This document shows, piece after piece, positions 30,068-39,370 of a stretch of 64,000 nucleotides of DNA; position 1 is the first letter of the stretch; the number at the start of each line of letters is the position of its first letter. The notes beneath the pieces were generated by a model, which worked only from the letters and a program-made list of their open reading frames with translations, ran no database searches and was not told the origin of the DNA. This stretch comes from Motilibacter aurantiacus (lineage in GTDB: Bacteria; Actinomycetota; Actinomycetes; Motilibacterales; Motilibacteraceae). The translations under genes and the position numbers were made by a program. The DNA lies in the NCBI RefSeq assembly GCF_011250645.1, contig NZ_JAANNO010000016.1, positions 1 to 64,000 of the forward strand, written 5' to 3'.

Positions 30068-31708
30068 TCAGGCCGCGACGTAGACCGCGCGGCCGCGGAC
30101 GACCGTCTGCAGGCAGCGCGGGGCGGGAACGCCGGGAGTGAGGTCGGGCAGCCCGGGCACCCCGGACCGCGGGTCGGTCGACCAGTTCGCGACGCGCAGG
30201 TCCGGCGCCTGGACCAGCAGCTCGCCCGCCTCCCACACCGCGTAGGTGGCGGGCGCGCCCGGCGCGAGCACACCGGCGTCGTCGCGGCGCGCCGCCCGCC
30301 AGCCGCCCCGGGTGTGCGCGGTGAAGGCCGCCCGCGCCGACAGGCCCGAGCCCGGGGCCGAGTGGTGGGACGCGGCCCGGACCGCCTCCCACGGGGCCAG
30401 CGGCGTGACGGGCGCGTCGCTGCCGAGCGCGAGCACCACGCCGGCCGCTGCCATGGCGGCGAACGGGTTCAGCGCCTGCGCGCGGCCGGCCCCCAGCCGG
30501 CGGGCGTACATGCCGTCAGCGCCGCCCCACAGGGCGTCGAAGGCCGGCTGCACCGACGCCGTGACCCCGAGGCGGGCGAGCCGGCCGATCGCCTCCGCGT
30601 CGGCCAGCTCGACGTGCTCGAGCCGGTGGCGTGCCCCCCGCAGCGCCGCGTCCCCGAGGGCCTGCGCCGCCTCCTCGAGCCCGGCCAGCGCGACGTCGAG
30701 CGCGCCGTCCCCGATGACGTGGAACCCGGCCTGCAGCCCGTGGCGGGTGCACCCGACCACGTGATCGCGCACCTGCGCCGCCGTGAGGTACGCCGCGGGC
30801 CGGGAGCCGTCGGCGTACGCCTCGCGCAGCGCGGCGGTCCGCGACCCGATCGTGCCGTCGACGAGGATGTCGCCCGCAGCGCCGATGGCGCCTACGCCCT
30901 CGGCCGCCTCCGCGCCGCCGAGCTCCCCCCAGTAGCCCAGGACGTCCGGCAGCGACGTCTCCTGCGCGGAGAGCTCGAGCAGCGCGGTGAGGTCCTCGAG
31001 GCTGCTGAAGGCGGGGCCGGCCATCTCGTGCACCGAGCCGATGCCCAGGGAGGCGGCGTGACGGAGCGCCTCGCGCTGGGCGAGGGCGCGATGGGCCGGC
31101 GGCAGGGCGTCGTGGGCCCAGCGGGCGGCGGCCGCGTGCGCGCTGCCGGTGAGGTGGGCCGTGTCCCACGGCCCGCGGTGCGGGTACGCCGCGGCGAGCT
31201 CGCGCAGCGCCGCGGAGGACGCCAGGGAGGCATGCGCGTCCACCCGGGTCAGGAGCACGGGGCGGCCCTGCGCGGCGGCGTCCAGGTCGTCCGCGCCGGG
31301 TAGGGCCGGGTCGGCCCAGGCCGTCTCGTCCCAGCCGGAGCCGAGCAGCGGCCCGGTGGCGCGCGGGCCGGTGCCCTCGCGCGCCTCCCGGCGGACGGCC
31401 TCGAGCAGCTCGGCGGCGCTGCGGGCGGGGCGGACGTCGAGGCCGATCAGCGAGAGGCCGGTGCCCGTGGTGTGCACGTGGGCGTCGACGAACGCGGGCG
31501 TGACGAGCGCGCCGTCGAGGTCGACGAGGTGGGCGCCCTGCGGGGCGGACGCCCGACCGGCCGCGTCCTGGCCCACCCACGCGACGTGCCCGTCGACGAC
31601 GAGCATCGCGGTGGCGAAGGGGTCGGCCGGGCTGTGGACCGTCCCGTTGAACAGCAGAACCGCCCGTGGAACGGGCTCGACGGGCAGGGGTGGCGGGTAC
31701 GCGGGCAC
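30068..31708 (-). CDS. Amidohydrolase (YtcJ-like, metal-dependent)
   Basis: 546 residues of the amidohydrolase superfamily. N- and C-terminal beta-sandwich pieces enclose a TIM barrel. Metal-site motifs are FVDAHVHTTGTG near residue 75, VIGDGALD around 315 with its preceding His (GFHVIGD), HRLEHVEL and the final Asp in LGSDAPVTPL. YtcJ-like enzymes hydrolyse amide-like bonds, including formamide-type substrates; the substrate here is unknown. ATG 31708 is used. It follows the CAP gene by 97 bp on the same strand and converges with the FG-GAP-like gene, leaving a 47-bp gap containing a short GC hairpin. Confidence 0.88.
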   Translation of the reverse strand: MPAYPPPLPVEPVPRAVLLFNGTVHSPADPFATAMLVVDGHVAWVGQDAAGRASAPQGAHLVDLDGALVTPAFVDAHVHTTGTGLSLIGLDVRPARSAAELLEAVRREAREGTGPRATGPLLGSGWDETAWADPALPGADDLDAAAQGRPVLLTRVDAHASLASSAALRELAAAYPHRGPWDTAHLTGSAHAAAARWAHDALPPAHRALAQREALRHAASLGIGSVHEMAGPAFSSLEDLTALLELSAQETSLPDVLGYWGELGGAEAAEGVGAIGAAGDILVDGTIGSRTAALREAYADGSRPAAYLTAAQVRDHVVGCTRHGLQAGFHVIGDGALDVALAGLEEAAQALGDAALRGARHRLEHVELADAEAIGRLARLGVTASVQPAFDALWGGADGMYARRLGAGRAQALNPFAAMAAAGVVLALGSDAPVTPLAPWEAVRAASHHSAPGSGLSARAAFTAHTRGGWRAARRDDAGVLAPGAPATYAVWEAGELLVQAPDLRVANWSTDPRSGVPGLPDLTPGVPAPRCLQTVVRGRAVYVAA

Positions 31709-31804
31709 GCAGGCATCCTGCCTGCCCGGACTGCGGTACCCGGCGCCGGGCCTCGGCGGCCCTGCGCCGCCGCAGGCACGCCTGCTGGGGCCGCCGCCCG
31801 CGGG

Positions 31805-32293
31805 TCAGCGGCGGTCGCGGAACACCTCGGTGACCCAGACGAGCCCGCCGGACTGGACGACGGCGACGCCGATCTCGTCGTAGCGGCCGTCGAGGATGTT
31901 CGCCCGGTGCGGCGCCGACTTGAAGAGGGTCTGCGAGGCCTGGGCGGCGGAGCCGGCGTAGGCGACGTTCTCACCGATCCGGTTCCAGCAGCAGAGCGTC
32001 GAGAGGCCGCTGGAGTGGTGGAGCTTGCGCGGCCCGGCCATCGCCTGGGAGTGCTTGGCGGCGTAGCGGGTGAGGTCGGTGCGAGCCTTCAGCGGGGCGA
32101 GGCCGTGGGCCCTGCGCGTGGCGTTCAGGTCCTGGAGCACTTCCTGGGCGAGCGCGGCGTTGCTCCGCTTGACGGGGGCGGCGGACGCTGTTTGCGCCAG
32201 GCCGGCGACGGGAACGACGGCAGTTGCCGCGGCCACGACGGCGACGACGAAAGAGCGCAGGCGAGCGCGGGGGGCGGGCCGGTTCACGGTCAC
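31805..32293 (-). CDS. Secreted CAP-domain (SCP/PR1-like) protein
   Basis: 162 residues. A Sec signal peptide (hydrophobic core VVAVVAAATAVVPVAG, cleavage after ASA near residue 38) precedes one CAP domain. Its landmarks are the LNATRRAHGLAPL start, SQAMAGPRKLHHSS, IGENVAYAG, the ALFxSxxHRANIL-type segment (FKSAPHRANIL) and the WVTEVF end. Bacterial CAP proteins are extracellular with poorly known roles; candidate ligands include lipids and wall components. The CAP cavity His residues are present in LHHS and PHRAN. Start GTG 32293, gagg 5 nt upstream. A 6-bp dyad at 32334-32353 lies in its leader. Confidence 0.88.
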   Translation of the reverse strand: MTVNRPAPRARLRSFVVAVVAAATAVVPVAGLAQTASAAPVKRSNAALAQEVLQDLNATRRAHGLAPLKARTDLTRYAAKHSQAMAGPRKLHHSSGLSTLCCWNRIGENVAYAGSAAQASQTLFKSAPHRANILDGRYDEIGVAVVQSGGLVWVTEVFRDRR

Positions 32294-32469
32294 GTCCTCA
32301 CAGTTGCGGGCAGGAAGCGTTCGGATCCTTACACACCCGAGTTACGCCGGGTGACATGGAAGTTGTCGTTGCGTGTCTGCCCCGACCTGAGCGCCTTGCC
32401 CCGATTCCCCACCTGCTGCGTCGACCGCGCCGCTCTGACCTGCGGCGCTGCGCCCCGGCCGCCCTGCTC

Positions 32470-33642
32470 TCACCCGCCCAGGACCGCCAGATCGCGCGGT
32501 TGGATGTTGAGCCGCTCGGCGCCGTCCGTGGTGCACACCACAATGTCCTCGATCCGCGCGCCGTGCCGGCCCGCGACGTAGACCCCCGGCTCGACCGAGA
32601 ACGCCATCCCCGGCTCGAGCAGCTGCCGGTTGCCCGCGACGATGTACGGGTCCTCGTGCGTCTCCAGGCCGATGCCGTGCCCGGTCCGGTGGATGAACAG
32701 GTCACCCCAGCCGGCCTCCTCGAGCACCTCACGCGAAGCACGGTCGACCTCCTCGCACGGCATGCCCGGCCCGGCCGCAGCGCAGGCGGCCTCCTGGGCC
32801 TGCTGCAGCGCGCCGTAGTAGGCCAGGAAGTCCTCGGGCGGCTCGCCCACGGCGTACGTCCGGGTGCTGTCGGAGCAGTAGCCCTGCGCGGTCGTGCCGC
32901 CGATGTCCACCACGACCGGGTCGCCGGCCGCGATGACCCGGTCGGACACCTCGTGGTGCGGCGACGCCCCGTTCGGGCCGGACGCCACGATGGCGAAGTC
33001 GGCGCGCACGTGCCCCTCGGCCAGGATCGCGTCGACGATGTCCTTGGCGACTTCCCGCTCGGTCCGGCCGGCCCGCAGCCACTCCCCCATCCGCGCGTGC
33101 ACCCGGTCGATGGCCGCAGCAGCGACGCGCAGCGCCTCGAGCTCGGCGGCGTCCTTGCGCATGCGCAGCTCCCGCAGCACGGTGCCTGCTGCCTCCTGCT
33201 CGGCGTCCGGCAGCGCGTGCCGGAAGGCCAGCGCCTTCACGGCCCACATCCGGTCGTCGACCGCCACGCGGTTGACGCCGGGCAGCGTCGCGGCCGTGAG
33301 GGCGTAGGGGTCGTCCGTCTCCCCCCACGCGAGCATTCCCAGGCCGAGCTCGCCGATCGGCGAGGCCAGGGCTGCGGCCACCTCCAGCTGCGGGACGACG
33401 ACGACCGGGTCGCCGACGGCGCGGACCACCAGGCAGGTCAGCCGCTCCAGGGCCACGGCGTCGTAGCCGGTGAGGTAGCGCAGGTCCGGCCCGGGCGTCA
33501 CGAGCAACGCGTCCAGGCCGGCGGCCATGGTGGCCGCACGCGCCCGCTCGAGGCGCTCGTGCAGCGCGTCGGAGCGGCCCCGGCCGCCGCTGGGCTCGGA
33601 GCCGGACGACGACACGGGCGTACCGGATGCGCTCATGGGCAC
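32470..33642 (-). CDS. M24 aminopeptidase P family protein (Xaa-Pro peptidase)
   Basis: 390 residues. A creatinase-like N-terminal domain (residues 30-160) is followed by the pita-bread M24 domain. Metal ligands are Asp in VVVDIGG, Asp in YCSDSTRTY, His in HRTGHGIGL, Glu in FSVEPGVY and Glu in ARIEDIVV. Family members remove N-terminal residues before proline; some M24B members are inactive or act on other amides, but all ligands are intact here. ATG 33642 or ATG 33636 could start it. It diverges from the 5'-3' exonuclease with only 32 bp between start codons, so their promoters must overlap. Confidence 0.92.
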   Translation of the reverse strand: MPMSASGTPVSSSGSEPSGGRGRSDALHERLERARAATMAAGLDALLVTPGPDLRYLTGYDAVALERLTCLVVRAVGDPVVVVPQLEVAAALASPIGELGLGMLAWGETDDPYALTAATLPGVNRVAVDDRMWAVKALAFRHALPDAEQEAAGTVLRELRMRKDAAELEALRVAAAAIDRVHARMGEWLRAGRTEREVAKDIVDAILAEGHVRADFAIVASGPNGASPHHEVSDRVIAAGDPVVVDIGGTTAQGYCSDSTRTYAVGEPPEDFLAYYGALQQAQEAACAAAGPGMPCEEVDRASREVLEEAGWGDLFIHRTGHGIGLETHEDPYIVAGNRQLLEPGMAFSVEPGVYVAGRHGARIEDIVVCTTDGAERLNIQPRDLAVLGG

Positions 33643-33674
33643 ACGGTAGCGAGCGGATGTGCGAGGGTCGGGGC

Positions 33675-34589
33675 GTGGCGCAACGGCTTCTGGCCCTCGA
33701 CGCGCCGTCGTTGTACTTCCGGGCCTTCCACGGCATCCCGGAGACGGTGACGGCCCCCGACGGCACCCCGGTGAACGCGGTCCGCGGGTTCCTCGACTTC
33801 ATCGCCCGGCTGGTCAAGGACCGCCAGCCCACCCGTCTGGTCGCCGCGATGGACGCAACCTGGCGGCCGGCCTTCCGCACCGCGGCGATCCCGTCGTACA
33901 AGGCGCACCGCATGGGCGAGGGTGACGCCGAGCAGGTGCCGCCGGGCATCGTGCCGCAGGTGCCCGTCATCGAGCAGGCTCTCGACCTGCTCGGAATTGC
34001 ACGCATCGGAGTTCAGGGGTACGAGGCCGACGACGTGCTGGGCACCGTCGTCGAGCGCGCGAGCTGCCCGGTCGACGTGGTGACCGGGGACCGCGACCTG
34101 CTCCAGCTCGTCGACGACGCCCGCCAGGTGCGCATCTTCTACACGGTGCCGAAGGGCGTCGGCGCGGCCGAGCCGTGGGACGAGGCGAAGGTGAGCGCGA
34201 AGTACGGAATCCCGGGTCGTGCGTACGCCGACTTCGCCACGCTGCGCGGCGACCCGTCCGACGGGCTGCCAGGAGTGCCGGGGGTCGGTGAGAAGACCGC
34301 TGCCACCCTCATCACGAGGTTCAAGACGCTCGACGCGCTCCTGGCCGCGCTCGACTCCGGCGACCCCGCGATCGCCGGCTCGGTACGCAGCAAGCTGACC
34401 GCCGCCCGGGACTACCTCGCCGTGGCCCCGGTCGTGGTCCAGGTGGCCCGCGACGTGCCGCTGCCGGAGCACGACGACACCCTGCCCCCAGCGCCGCGCG
34501 ATCCCGACGGCTTCGCAGCTCTCGTCGAGCGCTGGGGCCTGGGCGGCGCCGCGGACCGGCTGCTCGCCGCGCTGGCCGAGGCTCGCTGA
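33675..34589 (+). CDS. 5'-3' exonuclease (PolA N-domain/FEN-like)
   Basis: 304 residues. A stand-alone version of the 5' nuclease domain of DNA polymerase I. Acidic metal-binding clusters appear as LLALDAPSLYFRAFHG at the start, MDATWRPAFR, GYEADDVLGT, VVTGDRDLLQLV and GDPSDGLPGVPGVGEKTA (helix-hairpin-helix). It removes RNA primers or flaps or degrades duplex 5' ends. Actinobacteria commonly carry it besides full-length polA. GTG 33675 is preferred (gagggtcggggc upstream), with ATG 33657 as an alternative. It diverges tightly from the aminopeptidase gene. Confidence 0.92.
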   Translation: MAQRLLALDAPSLYFRAFHGIPETVTAPDGTPVNAVRGFLDFIARLVKDRQPTRLVAAMDATWRPAFRTAAIPSYKAHRMGEGDAEQVPPGIVPQVPVIEQALDLLGIARIGVQGYEADDVLGTVVERASCPVDVVTGDRDLLQLVDDARQVRIFYTVPKGVGAAEPWDEAKVSAKYGIPGRAYADFATLRGDPSDGLPGVPGVGEKTAATLITRFKTLDALLAALDSGDPAIAGSVRSKLTAARDYLAVAPVVVQVARDVPLPEHDDTLPPAPRDPDGFAALVERWGLGGAADRLLAALAEAR

Positions 34590-34609
34590 CACCGGGCGAC
34601 GGCCCGTCC

Positions 34610-35122
34610 TCAGCGTTCGACGGCCCCGCCCGCAGTCCGGGCGATGCGCCGGAGCACCTCGTGCACGGCCGGGACCTCGTCCTCGCGCAGGCCCATCGCT
34701 CGCCGGATCGCGCTCGGCACGGCAGCGGCTCGGGCGCGCAGCGCCTGCCCTTCCTCGGTCAGCACGACCGAGACGCCCCGCTCGTCGTCGGCCCGCCGCT
34801 CCCGGCGCAGCAGGCCGCGCGCCTCGAGCCGCTTGAGCAGCGGTGAGACCGTCCCGTAGTCCAGCTGCAGCCCTTCGAGGACCTCGCGCACGGTGGCGCT
34901 GCCGCGCTGCCACAGCAGCACCATGACGAGGTACTGCGGATAGGTCAGACCGAGCGGCTCGAGCAGCGGGCGGTAGACGGCGGTCACGGCCCGCGACGCG
35001 GCGTAGAGGCCGAAGCAGAGCAGCTCGTCGAGGACCGCGGCCTGCTGCGGGCTCCCGGGGCCGCCCGCCGGTGGCGCGGCATCGTCGGGGTCCCGCCCCA
35101 GCGTCGCTGCCGAGCTCGTCAT
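34610..35122 (-). CDS. ohrR: OhrR-like MarR-family peroxide sensor
   Basis: 170 residues with the winged helix of MarR proteins (ATVREVLEGLQLDYGTVSPLLKRLEARGLLRR). The N-terminal stretch LDELLCFGLYAASRAVTAVYRPLL places Cys36 exactly where OhrR proteins carry the peroxidatic Cys, followed by the conserved Tyr40 and the LGLTYPQYLVMVLLW helix. It likely senses organic hydroperoxides or hypochlorite and releases DNA on oxidation. The N-terminal 25 residues are a Pro/Gly-rich extension. No ohr peroxidase gene is next to it, so its target lies elsewhere or is the gene itself. Confidence 0.83.
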   Translation of the reverse strand: MTSSAATLGRDPDDAAPPAGGPGSPQQAAVLDELLCFGLYAASRAVTAVYRPLLEPLGLTYPQYLVMVLLWQRGSATVREVLEGLQLDYGTVSPLLKRLEARGLLRRERRADDERGVSVVLTEEGQALRARAAAVPSAIRRAMGLREDEVPAVHEVLRRIARTAGGAVER

Positions 35123-35259
35123 GGGACGACTCTATCCACGACGCACCGCCCGCCATCGCATCGCGCACGAGGCAATCGTGGACGCCGGCCGCCGCCCGCC
35201 CGAGCGGACGCGAGCGGCCGCCCACGGCTCGTCGCGCTGTGTCGGCGACGGTGCCGGGC

Positions 35260-37986
35260 TCAGGCCACGCTGGAGTAGGCCACCACTCCGCGGCGCACCT
35301 TGTCGATCGCCTGCCGCGCCGTCCCCCGCACCGACGAGCCGTCCGGCGCGGCGTCCGCCAGCTGGCCGAGCAGGTCCATCAGCTGCTTGCACCAGCGGAC
35401 GAAGTCGCCGGCGGCAAGGCCGCTGTCGGACAGCACGGTCTCCAGCCGCGCGCCGGAGGCCCAGCGATAGGCCGCCCAGGAGAAGCCCAGGTCGGGCTCG
35501 GACGTGAAGTCCAGCTTGTGCTGGTCCTCGATCGCGTCGAGCTCGGCGGCCAGCCGCACGGTCTCCTCCAGGGCGTGCCGGGCGCCGCCCTCGGGCAACC
35601 GGGGCGCGCCCAGGTCGTCGGACGAGCGCGACTCGTAGACGAGCGCCGCGGCGCAGGCGGCCAGCTCCGGGGCCGAGAGCCCCTCCCAGACCTTGGCGCG
35701 CAGGCACTCTGCGGCCAGCAGGTCGAGCTCGGTGTAGAGGCGGCCGAGCCGCTCGCCGGCCGGCGTGACCCGCTCCGCCTCCAGGTAGCCGAGGCTCTCC
35801 AGCAGGTCGCAGACCCGGTCGAACGTCCGCGCGATCGTGTGCGTGCGCGAGGAGACCCGGCGCTGCAGGGCTGAGGTGTCGCGCTCGAGCCGGGTGGCGC
35901 GCTCCGCCCACCGGGCGTGCTCCTCCCGGTCGGGGCAGCGGTGGCACGGGTGCTCCCGGATCGCCGTCCGTAGCCGCGCGATCTCCGGGTCGTCGGCCGC
36001 GAGCGACCGGGACCGGACGGGGCGGCCGCCCTCGCTCGCGACGCCTGAGTTGCGCAACGTCGAGGCGAGGTCACGGCGCGCCTGGGGGCTGCGCGGGTTG
36101 AACCCCTTGGGGATGCGCACCCGGTCGAGCGCCTCGACCGGCACCGGGAAGTCCGCGGCGGACAGCTTGCGGACCTGCCGGTCGAGGGTGAGCACCGTGG
36201 GGCGCGGTCCCTCGAAGCCCCCCACCAGCCCCGGGTCGAGCACGACCGCGAGCCCGGCGCGCCGCCCGCTCGGCACGAGGATCACGTCCCCGGGCTTGAG
36301 CTTCTCCAGCGCGTCGGCCGCCTGCGCGCGCCGGTTGGCGGCGCCGCGGCGGGCGAGCTCCGCCTCCCGGTCGCTCAGAGCGCGGCGCAGCGCCGCGTAC
36401 TCGCCGAAGTCGCCCAGGTCGCAGGTCATCGCGGCGCGGTAGCCCTCCAACGCGGCCTCGTTGCGCTGCACCTGGCGGGCCAGGCCGACGACCGCGCGGT
36501 CGGCCTGGAACTGTGCGAACGAGGTCTCGAGCAGCTCGCGGGAGCGGGCGCGGCCGAACTGCCGGACCAGGTTGACGGCCATGTTGTACGACGGGCGGAA
36601 GCTCGACCGGAGCGGGTAGGTGCGCGTCGAGGCCAGCCCGGCGACGGCCGCCGGGTCGAGCCCCGGGGTGAAGAGCACGACCGCGTGGCCCTCGACGTCG
36701 ATCCCGCGGCGCCCCGCCCGGCCGGTGAGCTGGGTGTACTCCCCCGGGGTCACGTCGACGTGCGCCTCGCCGTTCCACTTGACGAGCTTCTCCAGCACCA
36801 CCGACCGCGCCGGCATGTTGATCCCGAGTGCGAGCGTCTCGGTCGCGAAGACGGCCTTCACCAGCCCGCGGACGAAGAGCTCCTCGACGATCTCCTTGAA
36901 CGTCGGCAGCAGTCCCGCGTGGTGAGCGGCGATCCCCCGCTCGGCTGCCTCGACGAAGTCGGCGTAACCGAGCACGTTGAGGTCCTCGTCCGGGATGATC
37001 GAGCTGCGCGCCTCGACGATCGTGCGCACCTCGAGCGCCTCGGCCGGCGTGTTGAGCCGCAGGCCGGCGTGCAGGCACTGCTGCACCGCCGCGTCGCAGC
37101 CGGCGCGGCTGAAGATGAAGGTGATCGCTGGCAGCAGGCCCTCGGCGCGCAGCCGCTCGATGACCTCGACCCGGGACGGCGGCGAGGCTCCGCGCCCGCG
37201 TCCCGGGCCGCCGCCTCGGCCGCCGCGGGACCAGCCGCGCTCGGACAGGCGCTGCTGCTGCTCGCGGGCGACCCGGGCCACCTCGGGGTTGACCTTGCGC
37301 TGCTCGTCGTCGACGAAGAGGTCGTAGAGCCGGTCGCCGAGCATGACGTGCTGCCAGAGCGGTACCGGCCGGTGCTCCTCGAGCACGACGGTCGTGTCCC
37401 CGCGTACGGTGACCAGCCAGTCGCCGAACTCCTCGGCGTTGCTCACCGTCGCGGACAGCGAGACCAGCCGGACCGACTCGGGCAGGTGGAGGATGACCTC
37501 CTCCCACACCGCACCGCGGAATCGGTCGGCCAGGTAGTGCACCTCGTCCATGACCACGAACCCGAGCCCGGCGAGCGTGGCGCTGCCGGCGTAGAGCATG
37601 TTGCGCAGGACCTCGGTCGTCATGACGACGACCGGCGCCTCGCCGTTGATCGTGTTGTCGCCGGTCAGCAGCCCGACGCTGCCCGCGCCGTAGCGCTCGA
37701 CCAGGTCGTGGAACTTCTGGTTCGACAGTGCCTTGATCGGGGTCGTGTAGAAGCACTTGCGCCCCTCGGCGAGCGCGAGGTGCACCGCGAACTCGCCGAC
37801 GATCGTCTTGCCGGACCCCGTCGGCGCCGCGACGAGCACGCCGTGACCGGCCTCCAGGGCGCGACACGCCTCGAGCTGGAACGGGTCGAGGCCGAAGGGA
37901 TAGCCGGCCTGGAAGCGGCCGAGCTCGGTGCGCTCGTCCGCCTGCCTGCGCCGGGCCGCGGCGTACCGCTCGGCCGGAGAGCTCAT
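35260..37986 (-). CDS. helY: DEAD/DEAH-box RNA helicase, Mtr4/Ski2-like (HelY)
   Basis: 908 residues. RecA domain 1 has Walker A APTGSGKTIVGEF (near 54), TTPIKALSNQKF and motif II DEVHYLAD, then SLSATVSN. RecA domain 2 has EERGIAAHHAGLLP-type and TETLALGINMPAR motifs and QLTGRAGRRGID (motif VI). A Gly/Arg-rich insert (RGGRGGGPGRGRG) lies between them. The C-terminal half carries the helical DSHCT-like domain and a CHRCPDREEHARW Cys/His cluster. Ski2-like helicases unwind RNA for degradation. Start ATG 37986 has a TAGGCT box 6 nt ahead and no ribosome site, so a leaderless message is likely. Confidence 0.94.
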   Translation of the reverse strand: MSSPAERYAAARRRQADERTELGRFQAGYPFGLDPFQLEACRALEAGHGVLVAAPTGSGKTIVGEFAVHLALAEGRKCFYTTPIKALSNQKFHDLVERYGAGSVGLLTGDNTINGEAPVVVMTTEVLRNMLYAGSATLAGLGFVVMDEVHYLADRFRGAVWEEVILHLPESVRLVSLSATVSNAEEFGDWLVTVRGDTTVVLEEHRPVPLWQHVMLGDRLYDLFVDDEQRKVNPEVARVAREQQQRLSERGWSRGGRGGGPGRGRGASPPSRVEVIERLRAEGLLPAITFIFSRAGCDAAVQQCLHAGLRLNTPAEALEVRTIVEARSSIIPDEDLNVLGYADFVEAAERGIAAHHAGLLPTFKEIVEELFVRGLVKAVFATETLALGINMPARSVVLEKLVKWNGEAHVDVTPGEYTQLTGRAGRRGIDVEGHAVVLFTPGLDPAAVAGLASTRTYPLRSSFRPSYNMAVNLVRQFGRARSRELLETSFAQFQADRAVVGLARQVQRNEAALEGYRAAMTCDLGDFGEYAALRRALSDREAELARRGAANRRAQAADALEKLKPGDVILVPSGRRAGLAVVLDPGLVGGFEGPRPTVLTLDRQVRKLSAADFPVPVEALDRVRIPKGFNPRSPQARRDLASTLRNSGVASEGGRPVRSRSLAADDPEIARLRTAIREHPCHRCPDREEHARWAERATRLERDTSALQRRVSSRTHTIARTFDRVCDLLESLGYLEAERVTPAGERLGRLYTELDLLAAECLRAKVWEGLSAPELAACAAALVYESRSSDDLGAPRLPEGGARHALEETVRLAAELDAIEDQHKLDFTSEPDLGFSWAAYRWASGARLETVLSDSGLAAGDFVRWCKQLMDLLGQLADAAPDGSSVRGTARQAIDKVRRGVVAYSSVA

Positions 37987-37992
37987 GCAATC

Positions 37993-37998
37993 AGCCTA
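37993..37998 (-). promoter_or_regulatory. -10 box of helY (leaderless)
   Basis: TAGGCT on the minus strand, 6 nt before the ATG, fits the TANNNT box of leaderless actinobacterial promoters. Confidence 0.5.
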
Positions 37999-38018
37999 CG
38001 TGTCACGTTCCGGACGAG

Positions 38019-38053
38019 CCGAAGGCCGGTCCCCCGGAGGGGCCGGCCTTCGG
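38019..38053 (-). terminator. tatC terminator hairpin
   Basis: A perfect 11-bp inverted repeat (ccgaaggccgg / ccggccttcgg) with a C/G-rich loop lies 14 nt after the tatC stop and 21 nt before the helY -10 box. Confidence 0.72.
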
Positions 38054-38067
38054 TACGCGCTGGCGGG

Positions 38068-38985
38068 TCAGTCGTCGATGGTGCTGGGACGCATGTCCAG
38101 GGGAGACACCTCGTCGTCGTCGAGGTTGTCGTAGTCCGGCTCGCCTCGGCTGCGCAGCCGCCGTCGGTCGTTCCACCGGCAGAAGAAGTAGGCCAGGACG
38201 AACAGGACGAGCATCGGTGTGGCCAGGGCCAGCATCGTGAACGGGTCGCCGGTCGGGGTCGCGACCGCCGCGAACACGAAGACGCCGAGGACGATCCCCC
38301 GCCACCACTGGGTGAGCTTCTTGGCCGGCAGGATGCCCACCGCGTTGAGCATCGCGACGAAGACCGGGATCTCGAACGCGATCCCGAAGACGAGGATGAG
38401 CCGCAACAGGATGTTGAGGTACTCGTTGACGTCGACGAGGTTCTGCGCGTCGTTGATCGTGAAGCTGAGCAGGACGTCGATCGCCTTGGGCAGCACGAGG
38501 TAGCAGACCACCGCGCCGGCGAGGAACAGCGGGAACGAGGTGCACAGGAACGCGATGCTCCAGCGGCGCTCGTTCTTGTGCAGCCCGGGGGTGATGAACG
38601 CCCACAGCTGGTAGAGCCAGACCGGCGAGGCGATGAGCAGCCCGGTCACGCAGGCGATCGCGATCGCCGTGTTGAACGGTGCGGTGAGCCCGTTGGCCAC
38701 CAGCACGCCACAGCTGTCCGCGTCCAACCGGTCCACGTCGGCCTTGCACATCGGCTCGACGAGGAAGTCCGAGATCGGCCGGTAGAAGACCAGGCCGAGC
38801 ACGACGCCGGGGACGACGGCGATGAGCGACTTGACCAGACGCGAGCGGAGCTCCCGCAGGTGCTCCACGAGCGTCATCTGCCCCTGGGTGAGCTGCGGCT
38901 CACGGGGCTTTCGCGGTTTGCGGCGAAGGCGCGGCCCGCGGCGGGCCGCGCCGTTCACCCTGACCGCCTCGTCGACACTGGGCAC
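38068..38985 (-). CDS. tatC: Sec-independent protein translocase TatC
   Basis: 305 residues and six membrane helices. Family hallmarks are MTLVEHLRELRSRL (the N-terminal twin-arginine contact, from residue 37), VEPMCKAD, PVWLYQLWAFITPGLHKNER and the VFGIAFEIPVFVAMLNAVG helix. The N-terminal 36 residues are a basic extension (RRGPRLRRKPRKPRE) and the C-terminus is acidic (DYDNLDDDE). It recognises twin-arginine precursors, of which this window encodes several. GTG 38985 is used. It is downstream of tatA by 32 bp in the same operon and ends at a hairpin. Confidence 0.95.
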   Translation of the reverse strand: MPSVDEAVRVNGAARRGPRLRRKPRKPREPQLTQGQMTLVEHLRELRSRLVKSLIAVVPGVVLGLVFYRPISDFLVEPMCKADVDRLDADSCGVLVANGLTAPFNTAIAIACVTGLLIASPVWLYQLWAFITPGLHKNERRWSIAFLCTSFPLFLAGAVVCYLVLPKAIDVLLSFTINDAQNLVDVNEYLNILLRLILVFGIAFEIPVFVAMLNAVGILPAKKLTQWWRGIVLGVFVFAAVATPTGDPFTMLALATPMLVLFVLAYFFCRWNDRRRLRSRGEPDYDNLDDDEVSPLDMRPSTIDD

Positions 38986-39017
38986 GAGGCGCCGTCCCTA
39001 GAAGTGAGGAGGAGAGA

Positions 39018-39311
39018 TCAGCGGTCGGCTGCGTCGCGCTGCGCGGCGTGCGCACCCGCGGCGGGCGTCGTCTGGACGACGCCGCTCTCGATCGGACGCG
39101 GCTCGACCACGACGGCGGGCTCGGCGGCCGCGGTCGTCACGGTGGCGTCCTTGTCCTTGGCGTCGTCCTCGCGCAGGCCCTTGGTCTCGGCCTTGAAGAT
39201 GCGCAGCGAGCGACCCAGGCCGCGCGCGGTGTCGGGAAGACGCTTGGCGCCGAAGAGCAGCACCACGACAGCGAGGAGAACGAAGATCTCCCAGCCCTGC
39301 AGATTCCTCAT
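39018..39311 (-). CDS. tatA: Twin-arginine translocase subunit TatA
   Basis: 97 residues: one membrane helix (WEIFVLLAVVVLLFGAKRLP), the FGxxRLP hinge, an amphipathic helix (DTARGLGRSLRIFKAETK) and an acidic to Ala/Val-rich tail. It forms the pore-like assembly that lets folded proteins pass after TatC binding. The start at ATG 39311 gives the typical MxNLxxWE beginning; a GTG at 39323 would add four residues. No tatB is seen nearby, as is common where one TatA-type protein suffices or tatB lies elsewhere. Confidence 0.94.
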   Translation of the reverse strand: MRNLQGWEIFVLLAVVVLLFGAKRLPDTARGLGRSLRIFKAETKGLREDDAKDKDATVTTAAAEPAVVVEPRPIESGVVQTTPAAGAHAAQRDAADR

Positions 39312-39370
39312 GTTGAGACCCACTCAGTTCGACGCGTACTGACTCGGCCATGCTACGACGAGGAACCGCC

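Noticed and set aside
32334-32353. Riboswitch-like hairpin upstream of the CAP gene
   Set aside because: It is only a 6-bp dyad with an 8-nt loop, with no known motif; a chance dyad or operator is equally likely.
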